From Campylobacter peloridis LMG 23910 (GTDB lineage: Bacteria > Campylobacterota > Campylobacteria > Campylobacterales > Campylobacteraceae): a DNA stretch of 64,000 nt. The notes beneath the pieces were generated by a model. The model was not told where the DNA came from. It ran no database searches and saw only the letters and a list, made by a program, of their open reading frames with translations. Location of the stretch: contig NZ_CP007766.1 in the NCBI RefSeq assembly GCF_000816785.1, positions 1,488,001-1,552,000 of the forward strand. The letters are read 5' to 3'. Shown here one piece after another: positions 19,212 to 28,871 of this stretch (position 1 is its first letter; the number at the start of each line of letters is the position of its first letter). Both the position numbers and the translations under genes were made by a program.

Positions 19212-20274
19212 TATTTTCTCCTGATAAATACGAACCAAGCCATTTAACATTTTCTGCTTTTTGCAATACTCTTTGGACATTTTCATCGTCAATATGCCCT
19301 TGAAAATCTATATAAAAACTATGGATAAATTCTCGTGTTTTTATAGGCCGTGATTCTAATTTTGTAAGATTAATACCTTCTTTTTTAAACTCATATAATA
19401 AATCACTAAGTCCACCAGGTTTATGTGCAGTTAATGCTAAAATAGAAGTTTTACAATGTGGCATTTTTGGAATTTTTATATCACTTAATATTAAAAATCT
19501 TGTGCGATTTGCTAGATTATCTTCGATTTTTTCAAATAAAATAGGCACATTATAAAGTTTTGCAGCAATTTTTGAACATATTGCAGCACCATTAATATCT
19601 TGCGAAGCTAAATAAGCTGCATTAGCAGTAGATTTACTTGCTATAAATTCTACCTTTTCTAAGCCATGACTTTCTAAAAAATTCCTACACTGATTATAGC
19701 CTTGTGGATGAGAATAAATTCTTTTAATATCTTTTAAATTCTCATTCATACTCACAAAAGAATGATGTATATCCATGTAAATTTCAGCAAAAATCTTTAC
19801 ATCTTCATATTTTCCAAGACAATCAAGTGTTATACCTACTGCACCTGCTGTATTATTCTCTACAGGCACAACTGCATATTTTGTTTCTTTGTTGTTAAGT
19901 TCTTTAAAAACATCTTCAATAGTCGCTAAGGGTATATAGCGACTCATTGCTCCAAAACGACTTCTTGCTACTTGGTGAGTGTAACTTCCTTCAGGTCCTA
20001 AATAAGCAATACTTTGAGGCATTTCTAAATTTCTTGATACAGCAAAAATCTCTTGATAAATTGCTTCAATTGCATTTTGATCAAGTATGCCTTGATTGTA
20101 TGATTTAAGTCTATTAATAATCGCTCTTTCACGCTCAGGTCTATAAATACTTCCTCCTAAATTTTGCTTAATAGTGCCAATATCTTTTACATAAAGCATT
20201 CTTTCATTAAGCAAATTTAGAATTTGATCATCTATTGCATCTATTTTATTGCGTAAATTTTCCAAATCTTTCAT
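19201..20274 (-). CDS. pheA: Bifunctional chorismate mutase / prephenate dehydratase
   Basis: This P-protein converts chorismate via prephenate to phenylpyruvate in phenylalanine synthesis. The 357 residues contain an AroQ-type chorismate mutase domain (about 1-85: LRNKIDAIDDQILNLLNERM). The prephenate dehydratase domain (about 90-270) starts IAYLGPEGSYTHQVARSRFG. A regulatory ACT domain follows with the phenylalanine-binding ESRP motif (TKLESRPIKTREF). Its start overlaps the upstream HAD gene as ATGA and its end overlaps hisC. Confidence 0.97.
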   Translation of the reverse strand: MKDLENLRNKIDAIDDQILNLLNERMLYVKDIGTIKQNLGGSIYRPERERAIINRLKSYNQGILDQNAIEAIYQEIFAVSRNLEMPQSIAYLGPEGSYTHQVARSRFGAMSRYIPLATIEDVFKELNNKETKYAVVPVENNTAGAVGITLDCLGKYEDVKIFAEIYMDIHHSFVSMNENLKDIKRIYSHPQGYNQCRNFLESHGLEKVEFIASKSTANAAYLASQDINGAAICSKIAAKLYNVPILFEKIEDNLANRTRFLILSDIKIPKMPHCKTSILALTAHKPGGLSDLLYEFKKEGINLTKLESRPIKTREFIHSFYIDFQGHIDDENVQRVLQKAENVKWLGSYLSGENNEV

Positions 20275-21032
20275 AAAAACCTCATTATATAATAGTCTTT
20301 TATACTATCATAAACAAAATTAAGTTTTGTTGTATCTAAATTTTTTGTGCTAGAAATTTTACCACTTAAAACTAAAGCTGTTTGCATACCAAGCTCATAA
20401 GCTCCTAATAAATCGCCTTTAAAATCATCACTAATGATTAAAATTTTTTCAAAGCTTGCATTTTCATCTTGTTTTTTTAATAAATTTAAGGCACTTTCAT
20501 AAAAAGCTTTGCTAGGTTTTCCAATAACACTATATTCAAATTCACACGCATTTTTAAGCATAGCCATAATGCTTCCAACTCCTGGATAAAGCATTGAATT
20601 TTTTTTATAAATACTGCCTTCATGCATAGCAATAGCTTGCACTCCTTCTTTAGCATAAGCAATCATTTTAGCAAAATCTTGAAATTTAAAATCATCATAA
20701 CTTGCTATTAAAAATGCTTTTGGATTTTCATAATCAAGCTCATAACCTAACATTTGCACACAATCTAAAAATTCTTTTGCACCAAAAGCTGCTATTTTAC
20801 AAGGTTTTAAATAATCTTTTAACACACAAAAAGGATCAATATAAACTTTTTTATCAATTTCAAAACCTAAATTTTGAAGATAATCTAAAAAATCCAATTT
20901 TTTTGTGTTATTAGTAATGATCATATAAGGAATTTTTTCTTTATTTAAAGTTTTAATGAGTTCTAAAGCACCATTTATAGGACTTTTATCATAATCTGAA
21001 ATCAAAGTTCCTTGCACATCTAAAAAAAGCAT
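20271..21032 (-). CDS. HAD-superfamily (subclass IIA) phosphatase
   Basis: The 253-residue protein has the HAD motifs: nucleophile region FLDVQGTLI near residue 4, ITNNTKK with the second-motif residue near 40, GKPSKAFYESA with the conserved lysine, and ISDDFKGDLLGAYELGMQT. The second aspartate of the usual DxDxT is replaced by glutamine (DVQGT). This occurs in some HAD phosphatases but could lower activity. The layout with a cap inserted between motifs II and III matches NagD-type enzymes. The substrate is unknown. It lies between lysA and pheA with coupled starts. Confidence 0.8.
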   Translation of the reverse strand: MLFLDVQGTLISDYDKSPINGALELIKTLNKEKIPYMIITNNTKKLDFLDYLQNLGFEIDKKVYIDPFCVLKDYLKPCKIAAFGAKEFLDCVQMLGYELDYENPKAFLIASYDDFKFQDFAKMIAYAKEGVQAIAMHEGSIYKKNSMLYPGVGSIMAMLKNACEFEYSVIGKPSKAFYESALNLLKKQDENASFEKILIISDDFKGDLLGAYELGMQTALVLSGKISSTKNLDTTKLNFVYDSIKDYYIMRFL

Positions 21033-21033
21033 T

Positions 21034-22239
21034 TTAATCCTTTAAATACTCAAGCTCTAAAGCAATTTGATCCTCATAAATCTCTCTTTTTCTAATCATT
21101 CTTACCTTGCCCTTATCATAAGCAAGTTCGCATACTCTATTACGAGAGTTATAATTGCTACTCATACTAAAACCATACGCTCCCGCACTTTTAACTATAA
21201 TCAAATCCCCTGTTTTTGTTTTAGCTAACATTCTATCTTTAGCTAAAAAATCTCCGCTTTCACAAATTCCACCTACTACATCACAAAGACTTTTTTCATC
21301 ATTATCATTTAAAAGTTCAATTTCATGATAAGCACCATATAAACTTGGACGCAATAAATCATTCATTGCTCCATCAACCACTACAAAGCGTTTTTTCTCA
21401 TTAAATTTTTCATACAAAACCTTGGTTACAAACTCGCCTGCATTTGCCACTAAAAATCTTCCTGGTTCCATACCCACACAAACATCAAGCCCTTGTAAGC
21501 TAGCTAAAATTCCTTGAGCATAATCATATAAATTTGGCTCTTGCTCATCTTTATAACAAACCCCTAAGCCCCCACCTATATCAAAAAATTTAATATTAAT
21601 TTTTAAAGCCAAAAGCTCTTTAACTAATTTTGCTACAATACTTGAAGCTTCATGAATACTGCCAATATCAAGAATTTGAGAACCAATGTGAAAATGCACT
21701 CCAACTGGTTCTAAAAATTGTGAATTTTTAGCATAAAGATACATTTTTTTAGCATTTTGCATATCCACGCCAAATTTATTCTCATGTAAACCTGTAGAAA
21801 TATAAGGATGAGTTTTTGCATCTACATTAGGATTTACTCTTATGCTAATGCGTGCAATTTGCTGATTTTCCTTAGCGATTTGCTCTAAAAGCAACATTTC
21901 TTCATAACTTTCTAAATTAATATAAAGTATATTTTGCTCTAAAGCATATTTTAACTCACTTGCACTTTTTCCCACTCCGCTAAAAATAATCTTATAATTT
22001 TTAGCTCCTGCTTTTAAAGCTCTATAAATTTCACCTGCACTAACACAGTCAAAGCCACTATCTAAAGAAGCTAGAAATTTTAAAACGCTTAAGTTAGAAT
22101 TAGCCTTAAGTGCATAAAAAATTTGAGATTTTCTTGCTTTAAAAGCATCTTTTAACATTAAAAAGCGTTCTTTGATTTTTTCAAAATCATAAATATAAAA
22201 AGGGGTTTGATACTCTTTTGCTAATTTTTCATAATCCAT
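21034..22239 (-). CDS. lysA: Diaminopimelate decarboxylase
   Basis: LysA makes lysine from meso-diaminopimelate. The 401-residue fold-type III PLP enzyme shows the PLP lysine (IFYALKANSN, near residue 44), the phosphate-binding HFHIGSQI and GGGLGVCY motifs, and the active-site CESGDFLAKDR near residue 335. Length is normal. It lies 17 bases after the LPS-transport permease and one base before the HAD gene. dapB, an earlier step of the same pathway, lies at the other end of the window. Confidence 0.97.
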   Translation of the reverse strand: MDYEKLAKEYQTPFYIYDFEKIKERFLMLKDAFKARKSQIFYALKANSNLSVLKFLASLDSGFDCVSAGEIYRALKAGAKNYKIIFSGVGKSASELKYALEQNILYINLESYEEMLLLEQIAKENQQIARISIRVNPNVDAKTHPYISTGLHENKFGVDMQNAKKMYLYAKNSQFLEPVGVHFHIGSQILDIGSIHEASSIVAKLVKELLALKINIKFFDIGGGLGVCYKDEQEPNLYDYAQGILASLQGLDVCVGMEPGRFLVANAGEFVTKVLYEKFNEKKRFVVVDGAMNDLLRPSLYGAYHEIELLNDNDEKSLCDVVGGICESGDFLAKDRMLAKTKTGDLIIVKSAGAYGFSMSSNYNSRNRVCELAYDKGKVRMIRKREIYEDQIALELEYLKD

Positions 22240-22256
22240 AAAAACCTCACTTGCAG

Positions 22257-23321
22257 TTATTTGTGTTTAAAATAATAAAAACTTCCTATACACATTAAAC
22301 AAATCACTGGCAACATTATACCAAGCTCTGGAGTTAAAATTTCATTTTCACTCAATCTTGTTAATAAAAATAACAAACCCCAAACTAAAAGTATGCATAC
22401 AAAAAAAACAAAAGCCAGCAATGCAAGATTAAAAAATCTTGCTGTAATAGGAAAATAATAATAAATTATCAACATCAAAAATGGAGCAAAAAAAGGTGTG
22501 AGTATTAAAGAATACAAACTACTTCTAAGTGTATTAGTAGAAATGTTTTGCTTTGCAAAAATTGCCATACTTTCTAAAGCATCTAAAATAGAATATGATG
22601 GATTATTTTCAACTAAAGAAATTCTCTCTAGTATTTTTGGAGAAAAATCTTCTAATCCCTTAATATTTTGAAAATCTTGTACTTTTAAGCCTTCTTTAGC
22701 AACAATTAAATTTTGTGGTATACTAGTTGTTTTAGCCTCGTTTAAATCCCAAGATTTTCCATTAAAATTAGCAATTTTTGCATCTGTAACTTTTTGAATA
22801 TTTAGCTTATCCATATCAAAAATTTTTACATTATATAAAGATTGTGCGGTAGTTTTTTCTATATAAATAAATTTATCGTTATATTTGATTAAAATTTCTC
22901 CACCTTCTCTATCAACAACGCCTTTTTTGATTATATTGCTTTTATATTCCTCTGCATAAGCAAAAGAAGTAAAATTTAATCCCACATAAACACCACAAAA
23001 AAACAAAGCCCAAATAAATGGATAAAAAATAACTTGATTTTTACTCAAACCTAAAGCATATAAACTTACAAATTCATTTGATCTTATCATATTAAAAATA
23101 CACAAAACTAAAGCAAGAACAATAGCTAAGGGTAAGATATAAGAAACTGCTGAACAAGTTAAGAAAAAAATATATAATAATTCTAAATTTGCACTTTTTG
23201 GAAGTTTGTTAAAATTAAGCAAAAAATCAATTGCAACAAAAAAAAATGTTAAAGAAAAAAATAAAATAAAAAAAGATTTTAAATATAAAGATGAAATATA
23301 ACGAAAAAATATACTCATCAT
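22257..23321 (-). CDS. lptG: LptF/LptG-type lipopolysaccharide export permease
   Basis: The 354-residue membrane protein belongs to the YjgP/YjgQ family, whose members form the inner-membrane part of the Lpt lipooligosaccharide export machine. Three hydrophobic segments lie in the N-terminal part (about 10-35, 45-75, 95-115). A periplasmic beta-jellyroll-like region follows (about 125-260), then three segments at the C-terminus, the expected 3+3 layout. It could be LptF or LptG; I use lptG because this position is annotated so in related genomes as I recall. It overlaps the pth stop by 4 bases. Confidence 0.8.
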   Translation of the reverse strand: MMSIFFRYISSLYLKSFFILFFSLTFFFVAIDFLLNFNKLPKSANLELLYIFFLTCSAVSYILPLAIVLALVLCIFNMIRSNEFVSLYALGLSKNQVIFYPFIWALFFCGVYVGLNFTSFAYAEEYKSNIIKKGVVDREGGEILIKYNDKFIYIEKTTAQSLYNVKIFDMDKLNIQKVTDAKIANFNGKSWDLNEAKTTSIPQNLIVAKEGLKVQDFQNIKGLEDFSPKILERISLVENNPSYSILDALESMAIFAKQNISTNTLRSSLYSLILTPFFAPFLMLIIYYYFPITARFFNLALLAFVFFVCILLVWGLLFLLTRLSENEILTPELGIMLPVICLMCIGSFYYFKHK

Positions 23322-23860
23322 TTAGCTTTTAAAGAATATTTTGAAGCAATATGCTCGATATTAGAATCTAAAAGTTCAAGTAAAGCTTTTTTTGCGTGTT
23401 CTAAAACCTTACTTAAAATTTCTTTTTCATCTTCTTTAAATTTGCCCAAAACATGTGTTATAACATCACTTTCTTTACCCACACCTATACGCACTCTCTC
23501 ATAAGCATTAGAACAATGACTATCTATACTTTTTAGTCCATTATGCCCCCCGCTACTTCCTCCAAATTTAAATTTCAAAGCACCTAAATTTAAATCTATA
23601 TCATCATGGATAATGATAATTCTATCGCATTTATAATACTTAGCAACTGCTTTTACGCTTTCTCCGGATAAATTCATATAAGTGGAAGGTTTTAAAAAAA
23701 GAGCAAAAGAGCTTTTAAAAAGCTCTCCTTTAAATTTAGCATTGGAAATTTTAGTAAGTTCCAAATCTTTTATGAGTAAATCAATGAGCATAAACCCTAC
23801 ATTATGACGGGTTTGCTCATATTCTTCTCCTATATTACCAAGTCCTACGACTAAGGTCAT
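23318..23860 (-). CDS. pth: Peptidyl-tRNA hydrolase
   Basis: Pth recycles tRNA by cleaving peptidyl-tRNA released from stalled ribosomes. The 180-residue protein has the family motifs [20 protein letters not shown] with the catalytic His near residue 19, the motif [12 protein letters not shown], and the active-site region HDDIDL to [13 protein letters not shown]. The stop overlaps the start of the permease gene (ATGATG region) and it starts one base after the rplY stop. This rplY-pth pairing is common in bacteria. Confidence 0.97.
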   Translation of the reverse strand: MTLVVGLGNIGEEYEQTRHNVGFMLIDLLIKDLELTKISNAKFKGELFKSSFALFLKPSTYMNLSGESVKAVAKYYKCDRIIIIHDDIDLNLGALKFKFGGSSGGHNGLKSIDSHCSNAYERVRIGVGKESDVITHVLGKFKEDEKEILSKVLEHAKKALLELLDSNIEHIASKYSLKAK

Positions 23861-23861
23861 T

Positions 23862-24398
23862 TTATCTTGCTTTTTCTACGCCAACTACAGCTACTCTATC
23901 AGCATCAACCATAGTTACACCCTCAGGCACAACTACATCACGCACTAAAAGTGCATCACCAACATCAAGTTTAGTTACATCTAACTCAAAATAATTTGGT
24001 AAATTTTCAGCCGCACATTTTACTTTTAATCTTCTTTTTGATTGGATTAAAACACCTTTGTTTTTAAGACCCATAGCCGTTCCTACGATTTTAACAGGAA
24101 CCATATACTTAGAAATAACACCTTTTTGTGCTACTTTTAAATCCACATGTTTTAACTCAGCAGTTACTGGATCTTTTTGATAATCTACAACAACTACATT
24201 TAAAACTTTATCTGCAACTTTTACATCAAAAGCTAAAGTGGTTTTTTTACGCACTTCTTTAATAAACTCATTTACCTTAAAAGCTGCATTGATGTTTTCT
24301 AATCCTTTACCATAGATGTTTGCGATTAGATAACCATCTCTTTTTAAAGCCTTAGCAGCTTTTCTACCGATACTCTCTCTAACGATACCTTCTAACAT
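23862..24398 (-). CDS. rplY: 50S ribosomal protein L25 / general stress protein Ctc
   Basis: L25 binds 5S rRNA in the large subunit. The 178-residue protein is the longer CTC form: an N-terminal L25 domain (about 1-90: [17 protein letters not shown]) plus a C-terminal TL5-like beta domain (about 95-178, ending with [19 protein letters not shown]). It is the first gene of the long leftward series running towards dxs and is preceded by a perfect TATAAT and a strong AAGGAAA ribosome site. Confidence 0.95.
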   Translation of the reverse strand: MLEGIVRESIGRKAAKALKRDGYLIANIYGKGLENINAAFKVNEFIKEVRKKTTLAFDVKVADKVLNVVVVDYQKDPVTAELKHVDLKVAQKGVISKYMVPVKIVGTAMGLKNKGVLIQSKRRLKVKCAAENLPNYFELDVTKLDVGDALLVRDVVVPEGVTMVDADRVAVVGVEKAR

Positions 24399-24428
24399 CT
24401 TTTTCCTTTCTTAAAAAATAAAACGCTA

Positions 24429-24434
24429 ATTATA
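24429..24434 (-). promoter_or_regulatory. Putative -10 element for the rplY-pth-lptG-lysA operon
   Basis: A perfect TATAAT occurs on the minus strand (context GGCTATAATTAG), 30 bases upstream of the rplY ATG and immediately after the tal stop codon. It is the best candidate promoter for the long downstream series. Confidence 0.6.
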
Positions 24435-24445
24435 GCCAAATAAGT

Positions 24446-25417
24446 TTATAAAGATTTTAAAATATCTTCATAAGCAATGCAAAATTGTTCTAAACCATCA
24501 TCAAGCAGTTCTTTACAAGCTTTAATTAAAGCATGATTTGAAATATTTGCATTTAATTTTTTTTCTATACACTCATCTTTTAAAGGCTCTTTAAATACAA
24601 TTTGCTTAGCCTTAAAAGCCATGATAGCATCTAATGGTGCGGTATTTATAGCTTTATCATATAGTAATTCTTTTATATAATAATCTTTTTCTAAATCATT
24701 ACCCTTAACACCAGTACTTGCAAACAAAGCTCTGATATTTGCTTCATCTTGTTTAACAATATAATTATACGCTTTAGTAGCAGTTAAAATTCCTATGCGA
24801 TTTTTATCAAGCACTTTATCATTTAACAACCTATCAAAACGACTTACAAAAATGCTAATAACAGCTTGTGGCTCTTTTTTACCTGCAATATTGTTTTTTC
24901 TAAATTTTTTCAAACCTAAATTAAGTGCTTCAAAACACTTTTTACTTTGTTCAAAATCAAAAATCAAAGTAGCATTAACACTTATGCCATTTTTCATTAA
25001 TTCATGCATAACTTCATAAGAAGCCTCTGTAGCAGGAATTTTCATCATAACATTTTCTTTTGCAATCTGTGTGTATAATCTTTTTGCCTCAGCTAAAGAC
25101 AAACTTGTGCTATCTTTTAATCTTGGATCAATTTCAATACTAATAAAACCATCATTGTTTTCATAATAATTTAAAGCAAGTTTATCTGCAGCTTTAGCTA
25201 TATCTTCTACTGCCAAATACTCATATAAAGCTTTTTTATCTTTAAGATTTGATTTTTTAATTTTTTCTTTATAAATAGGTGAATTTAAAATCGCATTTTT
25301 AAATATAGCAGGATTTGAAGTAGCTCCGTTAATCGTTTTTGCATTAATCAACTCCAAAAAACCATGATCTAAAAAATCATTTTCAATAAAATCACACCAT
25401 AGGGAAAATTTTTTCAT
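24446..25417 (-). CDS. tal: Transaldolase
   Basis: Transaldolase moves a dihydroxyacetone unit between sugar phosphates in the non-oxidative pentose phosphate pathway, which supplies pentoses in an organism with limited sugar use. The 323-residue protein begins with a transaldolase N-terminus (INAKTINGATSNPAIFKNAI) and has the Schiff-base lysine in VMMKIPATEAS near residue 133. It also has the conserved VISIFVSRFDRLL. Its start overlaps the serB stop as ATGA, and it is the last gene of the lpxB-to-tal series. Confidence 0.95.
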   Translation of the reverse strand: MKKFSLWCDFIENDFLDHGFLELINAKTINGATSNPAIFKNAILNSPIYKEKIKKSNLKDKKALYEYLAVEDIAKAADKLALNYYENNDGFISIEIDPRLKDSTSLSLAEAKRLYTQIAKENVMMKIPATEASYEVMHELMKNGISVNATLIFDFEQSKKCFEALNLGLKKFRKNNIAGKKEPQAVISIFVSRFDRLLNDKVLDKNRIGILTATKAYNYIVKQDEANIRALFASTGVKGNDLEKDYYIKELLYDKAINTAPLDAIMAFKAKQIVFKEPLKDECIEKKLNANISNHALIKACKELLDDGLEQFCIAYEDILKSL

Positions 25418-26040
25418 TGTATAACCTTTATTATCTGTGTTAAATCTTTTTCATCAATACAAATATCTGCATGAGATTTTAAAATTTCTTTGGCACAAAA
25501 GGCTATTTTTAAGCCACACTCTTTAAACATTGAAATATCATTAGCCCCATCGCCAACGCACATAATTTCATCTGTTTTTAAATTTAGGAATTTTTTAAGC
25601 CTTTGTAAAATAATACCTTTTGAGTTATTAAACATAATTTCTCCGCCAACTTTTCCGGTTAAAAAACCATCTTTACTATGTAAAAAATTGGCAAAGCCAA
25701 AATCAAAATGAAGTCTATTTTGCATTAAATCAATACCTTCATGAAAACCGCCACTAAAAACAATGATTTTAATATCCTTAGCTTTTAAATAATCACAAAG
25801 CTCTTTAGCGCCTTTCATCAAGGGTAAATTTTCACAGCATTTTTTTACTTGTTCAACAGGCATACCTTTAAGTAAAGCCACTCTAGCACTCAAACTTTCA
25901 AAAAAATCAAGTTCACCATTCATTGCTTTATTGGTGATGCTTTTAACAGCATCACCTACATCATATTCTTGTGCTAAAATATCGATGGTTTCACCATCCA
26001 TTAGCGTAGAATCAAAATCAAAAGCACAAAGTTTGATCAT
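25414..26040 (-). CDS. serB: Phosphoserine phosphatase
   Basis: SerB removes phosphate from phosphoserine, the last step of serine synthesis. The 208-residue HAD enzyme has motif I DFDSTLMDGE (about residues 8-17), motif II IVFSGGFHEGID, and motif IV CVGDGANDISMFKECGLKIAFCAK. There is no N-terminal ACT-type extension as in the E. coli enzyme, so it is the short form. It is placed between cheW (overlap TAATG) and tal. Confidence 0.95.
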   Translation of the reverse strand: MIKLCAFDFDSTLMDGETIDILAQEYDVGDAVKSITNKAMNGELDFFESLSARVALLKGMPVEQVKKCCENLPLMKGAKELCDYLKAKDIKIIVFSGGFHEGIDLMQNRLHFDFGFANFLHSKDGFLTGKVGGEIMFNNSKGIILQRLKKFLNLKTDEIMCVGDGANDISMFKECGLKIAFCAKEILKSHADICIDEKDLTQIIKVIQ

Positions 26041-26558
26041 TAAAATTCACGCTTTAAAAGAGCTTCAGCTTTTAATATAGTTAAAATATTTTCTTCTCTT
26101 TTTCCTATACCAAAAATCATACCCTTTTCTTTAAGTAAAGTTTCAGGTGGTGGATCTATCCTGCTTCTGTGAATTTTAATAGCCTCAGTAAGTCTATCAA
26201 TCACAAATCCAGCATTACCCGCAGGAGTTTGATTACCATTTGCTATGCCCTTTAAGACTATATATCTAGTTTGAGGAGACATTTTTGAACTACCTTGATT
26301 AAATCTTTTAGCAAGATCAATCAAAGGCATAACATTACCCCTCATATTAAATACACCTAAAACATAATCAGGCACACTAGGAACCCTAGTGTATTCTATA
26401 GGTTTAATTATCTCTTGGATATTAAGAATTGGAATAGCATATTCCTCATCTCCAACCACAAATCCAACAAGCTGAATAATATCCTCTTCTTTATCTACAT
26501 CAGGTTCTGCAATTTGTGCTTGTTGTTTTTGCAAAACCTGGTTTAATTTATCATTCAT
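26040..26558 (-). CDS. cheW: Chemotaxis coupling protein CheW
   Basis: CheW links chemoreceptors to the CheA kinase. The 172-residue protein is a single CheW domain: QLVGFVVGDEEYAIPILNIQEII (in part), VPDYVLGVFNMRGNVMPLID and GFVIDRLTEAIKI. A polar N-terminal tail of about 25 residues precedes it. It lies 4 bases after cheA and its stop overlaps serB. With cheV and cheA it forms the array core of the chemotaxis system. Confidence 0.96.
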   Translation of the reverse strand: MNDKLNQVLQKQQAQIAEPDVDKEEDIIQLVGFVVGDEEYAIPILNIQEIIKPIEYTRVPSVPDYVLGVFNMRGNVMPLIDLAKRFNQGSSKMSPQTRYIVLKGIANGNQTPAGNAGFVIDRLTEAIKIHRSRIDPPPETLLKEKGMIFGIGKREENILTILKAEALLKREF

Positions 26559-26562
26559 CTTC

Positions 26563-28869
26563 TTATCCTAGTTTTAAATTTTTTCTAACTACATTTTCTA
26601 AGTACTCTGGAGAGTAAGGCTTAGTAATATACTCAGTCATTCCTACTTCCACACCTCTTAAGCGGTCTGATTTACTAGTTCTTGAAGTTACTGCAACAAG
26701 TGGGAGATTTTTATATTTAGAATACTTTCTAATCTCACCTGCTAAAGTATAACCATCCATTCTTGGCATTTCAATATCTATCAACACTGCATCAATATCA
26801 TGCTCCCCTGATTTGATAGTATTTAAAGCTTCGACCCCATTGGTAGCTTCAATTACACTCACACCTAGCGGTTCAAGAGATTTTTGCATAATGTTTCTAT
26901 CCATTTTAGAATCATCCACTATAAGCACGGTATAATCACTTGGTTTTTCTTTTGTTACTTTTTTAGCCTGTGATTCTATTTGAGCTTTAATATCTACTTT
27001 AATTTCTTTTGCAATATCCATCATTGCAGCTACATCAATAATCAAAGTAACCCTACCATCACCTCTAATAGTAGCACCTGCTATACCTTGGATGTTTTGT
27101 AAATACTCACCCATTGATTTAATAACAATTTCTTCTTGACCTACCAAAGTATCTACTATAATACCAAGTTTACTTTCTGCTACACCAATAACAACCACAT
27201 AAGTTTGATCAGTGTTTTCAAGCACTTGTTTTACACCAAATACATCTGATAGTCTTACTAAAGATAAAACCTCATCTCTTAATCTTAATACATTTTTACC
27301 TTCGATAGTATAAATATCATCAATTGGCACTCTAACCGTTTCAAGAACTGATGCAAGTGGAATAGCATAAAATTCTTCTTGTGTTCCAACAAGCAATGAC
27401 TGGATAATAGCCAAAGTAAGTGGAATTTTAAGCTTCATAACAGTGCCTTTTCCAAGCTCACTATCAATTTCTATAACACCATTTAATTTTTCAATATTAG
27501 TTTTAACAACATCCATTCCAACGCCGCGTCCTGAAACATTGGTAATTTTTGCTGCAGTTGAAAAACCTGGTTTAAAGATTAATGCAAAAGCTTCTTTATC
27601 TGTCATTTGATCAGCTTCTCTTTCAGTGATCAAATTCTTTTCTATAGCTTTAGATTTTAATGCATCTGCATCCAGACCTTTACCATCATCTGCAATCTCA
27701 ACAACAATATGATTTCCTTCATTGTATGCTTTAAGATTAACCGTTCCTTTTTCTGGTTTGCCATTTGCCACACGCGTAGCAGGATCTTCTATACCATGAT
27801 CACAAGAATTTCTAATCATATGCATAATAGGATCGCCTATTTCTTCAACTATAGATTTATCAAGTTCTGTTTCTTCACCAGAAATTTCAAGTTCCATTTG
27901 CTTACCAAGTTCACGACCCAAGTCACGCACAACTCTTGGGAATTTGTTGAAAACTTTAGCAATAGGTTGCATTCTTGTTTTCATTACCGCAAGTTGAATA
28001 TCTGTGGTTACAATGCTAAGCTGAGATACAACTTGATTTAATTCTTCTAGGAATTTCTCTCCATCATATCTTTCTTCCACATCATCATAAATTTTTAATA
28101 ATCTATTTTTACCTAAAACTAGCTCGCCTATTAAGTTCATTAAATGATCAAGTCTTTTAACCTCAACCCTAATAGTCTGATCCATATTAGCACCACTGCT
28201 TCCACCACCTGCAGCAGGAACTTTTTTCTCTGCAGTATTTTGAGCAGCAGGAGCTGCTTTAGCAGATTGAGTTGGTTCTGGTTGCTTTTTCTTTTCAGCG
28301 CGTCTTGCTTGATCTTCTGCTTTTCTTACCTTTAAAAGTCTTTCTATCTCTGCTTCAACTTCATCATCACTTAATTTATTAACATCAACCTCTGGTTCTT
28401 CTACCTTAGGTTCTTCTTTTTTAACCTCTTCTTTAGGCTCTTGTGCTTTAGGGGCTGTCGCAACTGAATCTAAGCTTTCGCCTTCTGAAATTGCTGTTAA
28501 TCTTGCACAAATTGGAGCTATATCAAGTCCTATCGCAGTGTCATTACCATTATCTCTAATAGAATTTAATAAAGTTTTCATCATGTCAATTGATTCTAAA
28601 ACTACATCCATAACTTCAGGAGTAATTTTAAGCTCATTATGTCTTGCTTTATTTAAAACATCTTCCATATGATGAGTAAGTTTTGTTAAAACATCAAAAT
28701 TTAAAAAGCTTGATGAACCTTTAACAGTATGTGCAACGCGGAAAATTCTATTTAATAATTCCAAATCTTCAGGATTTGCTTCCAATTCAACTAAATCATG
28801 ATCAATTTGCTCGACAAGTTCAAAGGCTTCAACTAAAAAATCCTCAAGTATTTCTTGAATATCTTCCAT
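26563..28869 (-). CDS. cheA: Chemotaxis histidine kinase CheA with fused receiver domain (CheAY)
   Basis: The 768-residue kinase has an N-terminal HPt domain with the phosphorylated His at residue 47 (RVAHTVKGSSSFL). An acidic, lysine- and proline-rich linker replaces a clear P2 domain (about 140-225). The dimerisation region and HATPase domain follow (DHGIED, DDGKGLDADAL, GRGVGMDVVKTNIEKLNG). A CheW-like P5 domain comes next (about 505-640), and a C-terminal receiver domain (about 645-768: IVDDSKMDRN, VLIDIEMPRMDGY). The fused receiver is typical of Campylobacterota and may act as a phosphate sink. It follows cheV by 2 bases. Confidence 0.97.
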   Translation of the reverse strand: MEDIQEILEDFLVEAFELVEQIDHDLVELEANPEDLELLNRIFRVAHTVKGSSSFLNFDVLTKLTHHMEDVLNKARHNELKITPEVMDVVLESIDMMKTLLNSIRDNGNDTAIGLDIAPICARLTAISEGESLDSVATAPKAQEPKEEVKKEEPKVEEPEVDVNKLSDDEVEAEIERLLKVRKAEDQARRAEKKKQPEPTQSAKAAPAAQNTAEKKVPAAGGGSSGANMDQTIRVEVKRLDHLMNLIGELVLGKNRLLKIYDDVEERYDGEKFLEELNQVVSQLSIVTTDIQLAVMKTRMQPIAKVFNKFPRVVRDLGRELGKQMELEISGEETELDKSIVEEIGDPIMHMIRNSCDHGIEDPATRVANGKPEKGTVNLKAYNEGNHIVVEIADDGKGLDADALKSKAIEKNLITEREADQMTDKEAFALIFKPGFSTAAKITNVSGRGVGMDVVKTNIEKLNGVIEIDSELGKGTVMKLKIPLTLAIIQSLLVGTQEEFYAIPLASVLETVRVPIDDIYTIEGKNVLRLRDEVLSLVRLSDVFGVKQVLENTDQTYVVVIGVAESKLGIIVDTLVGQEEIVIKSMGEYLQNIQGIAGATIRGDGRVTLIIDVAAMMDIAKEIKVDIKAQIESQAKKVTKEKPSDYTVLIVDDSKMDRNIMQKSLEPLGVSVIEATNGVEALNTIKSGEHDIDAVLIDIEMPRMDGYTLAGEIRKYSKYKNLPLVAVTSRTSKSDRLRGVEVGMTEYITKPYSPEYLENVVRKNLKLG

Positions 28870-28871
28870 TT

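Noticed and set aside
23541..23550. Run of six C in pth as a phase-variable tract
   Set aside because: Six bases is below the length at which Campylobacter poly-G/C tracts are known to slip often, and pth is essential and conserved here.
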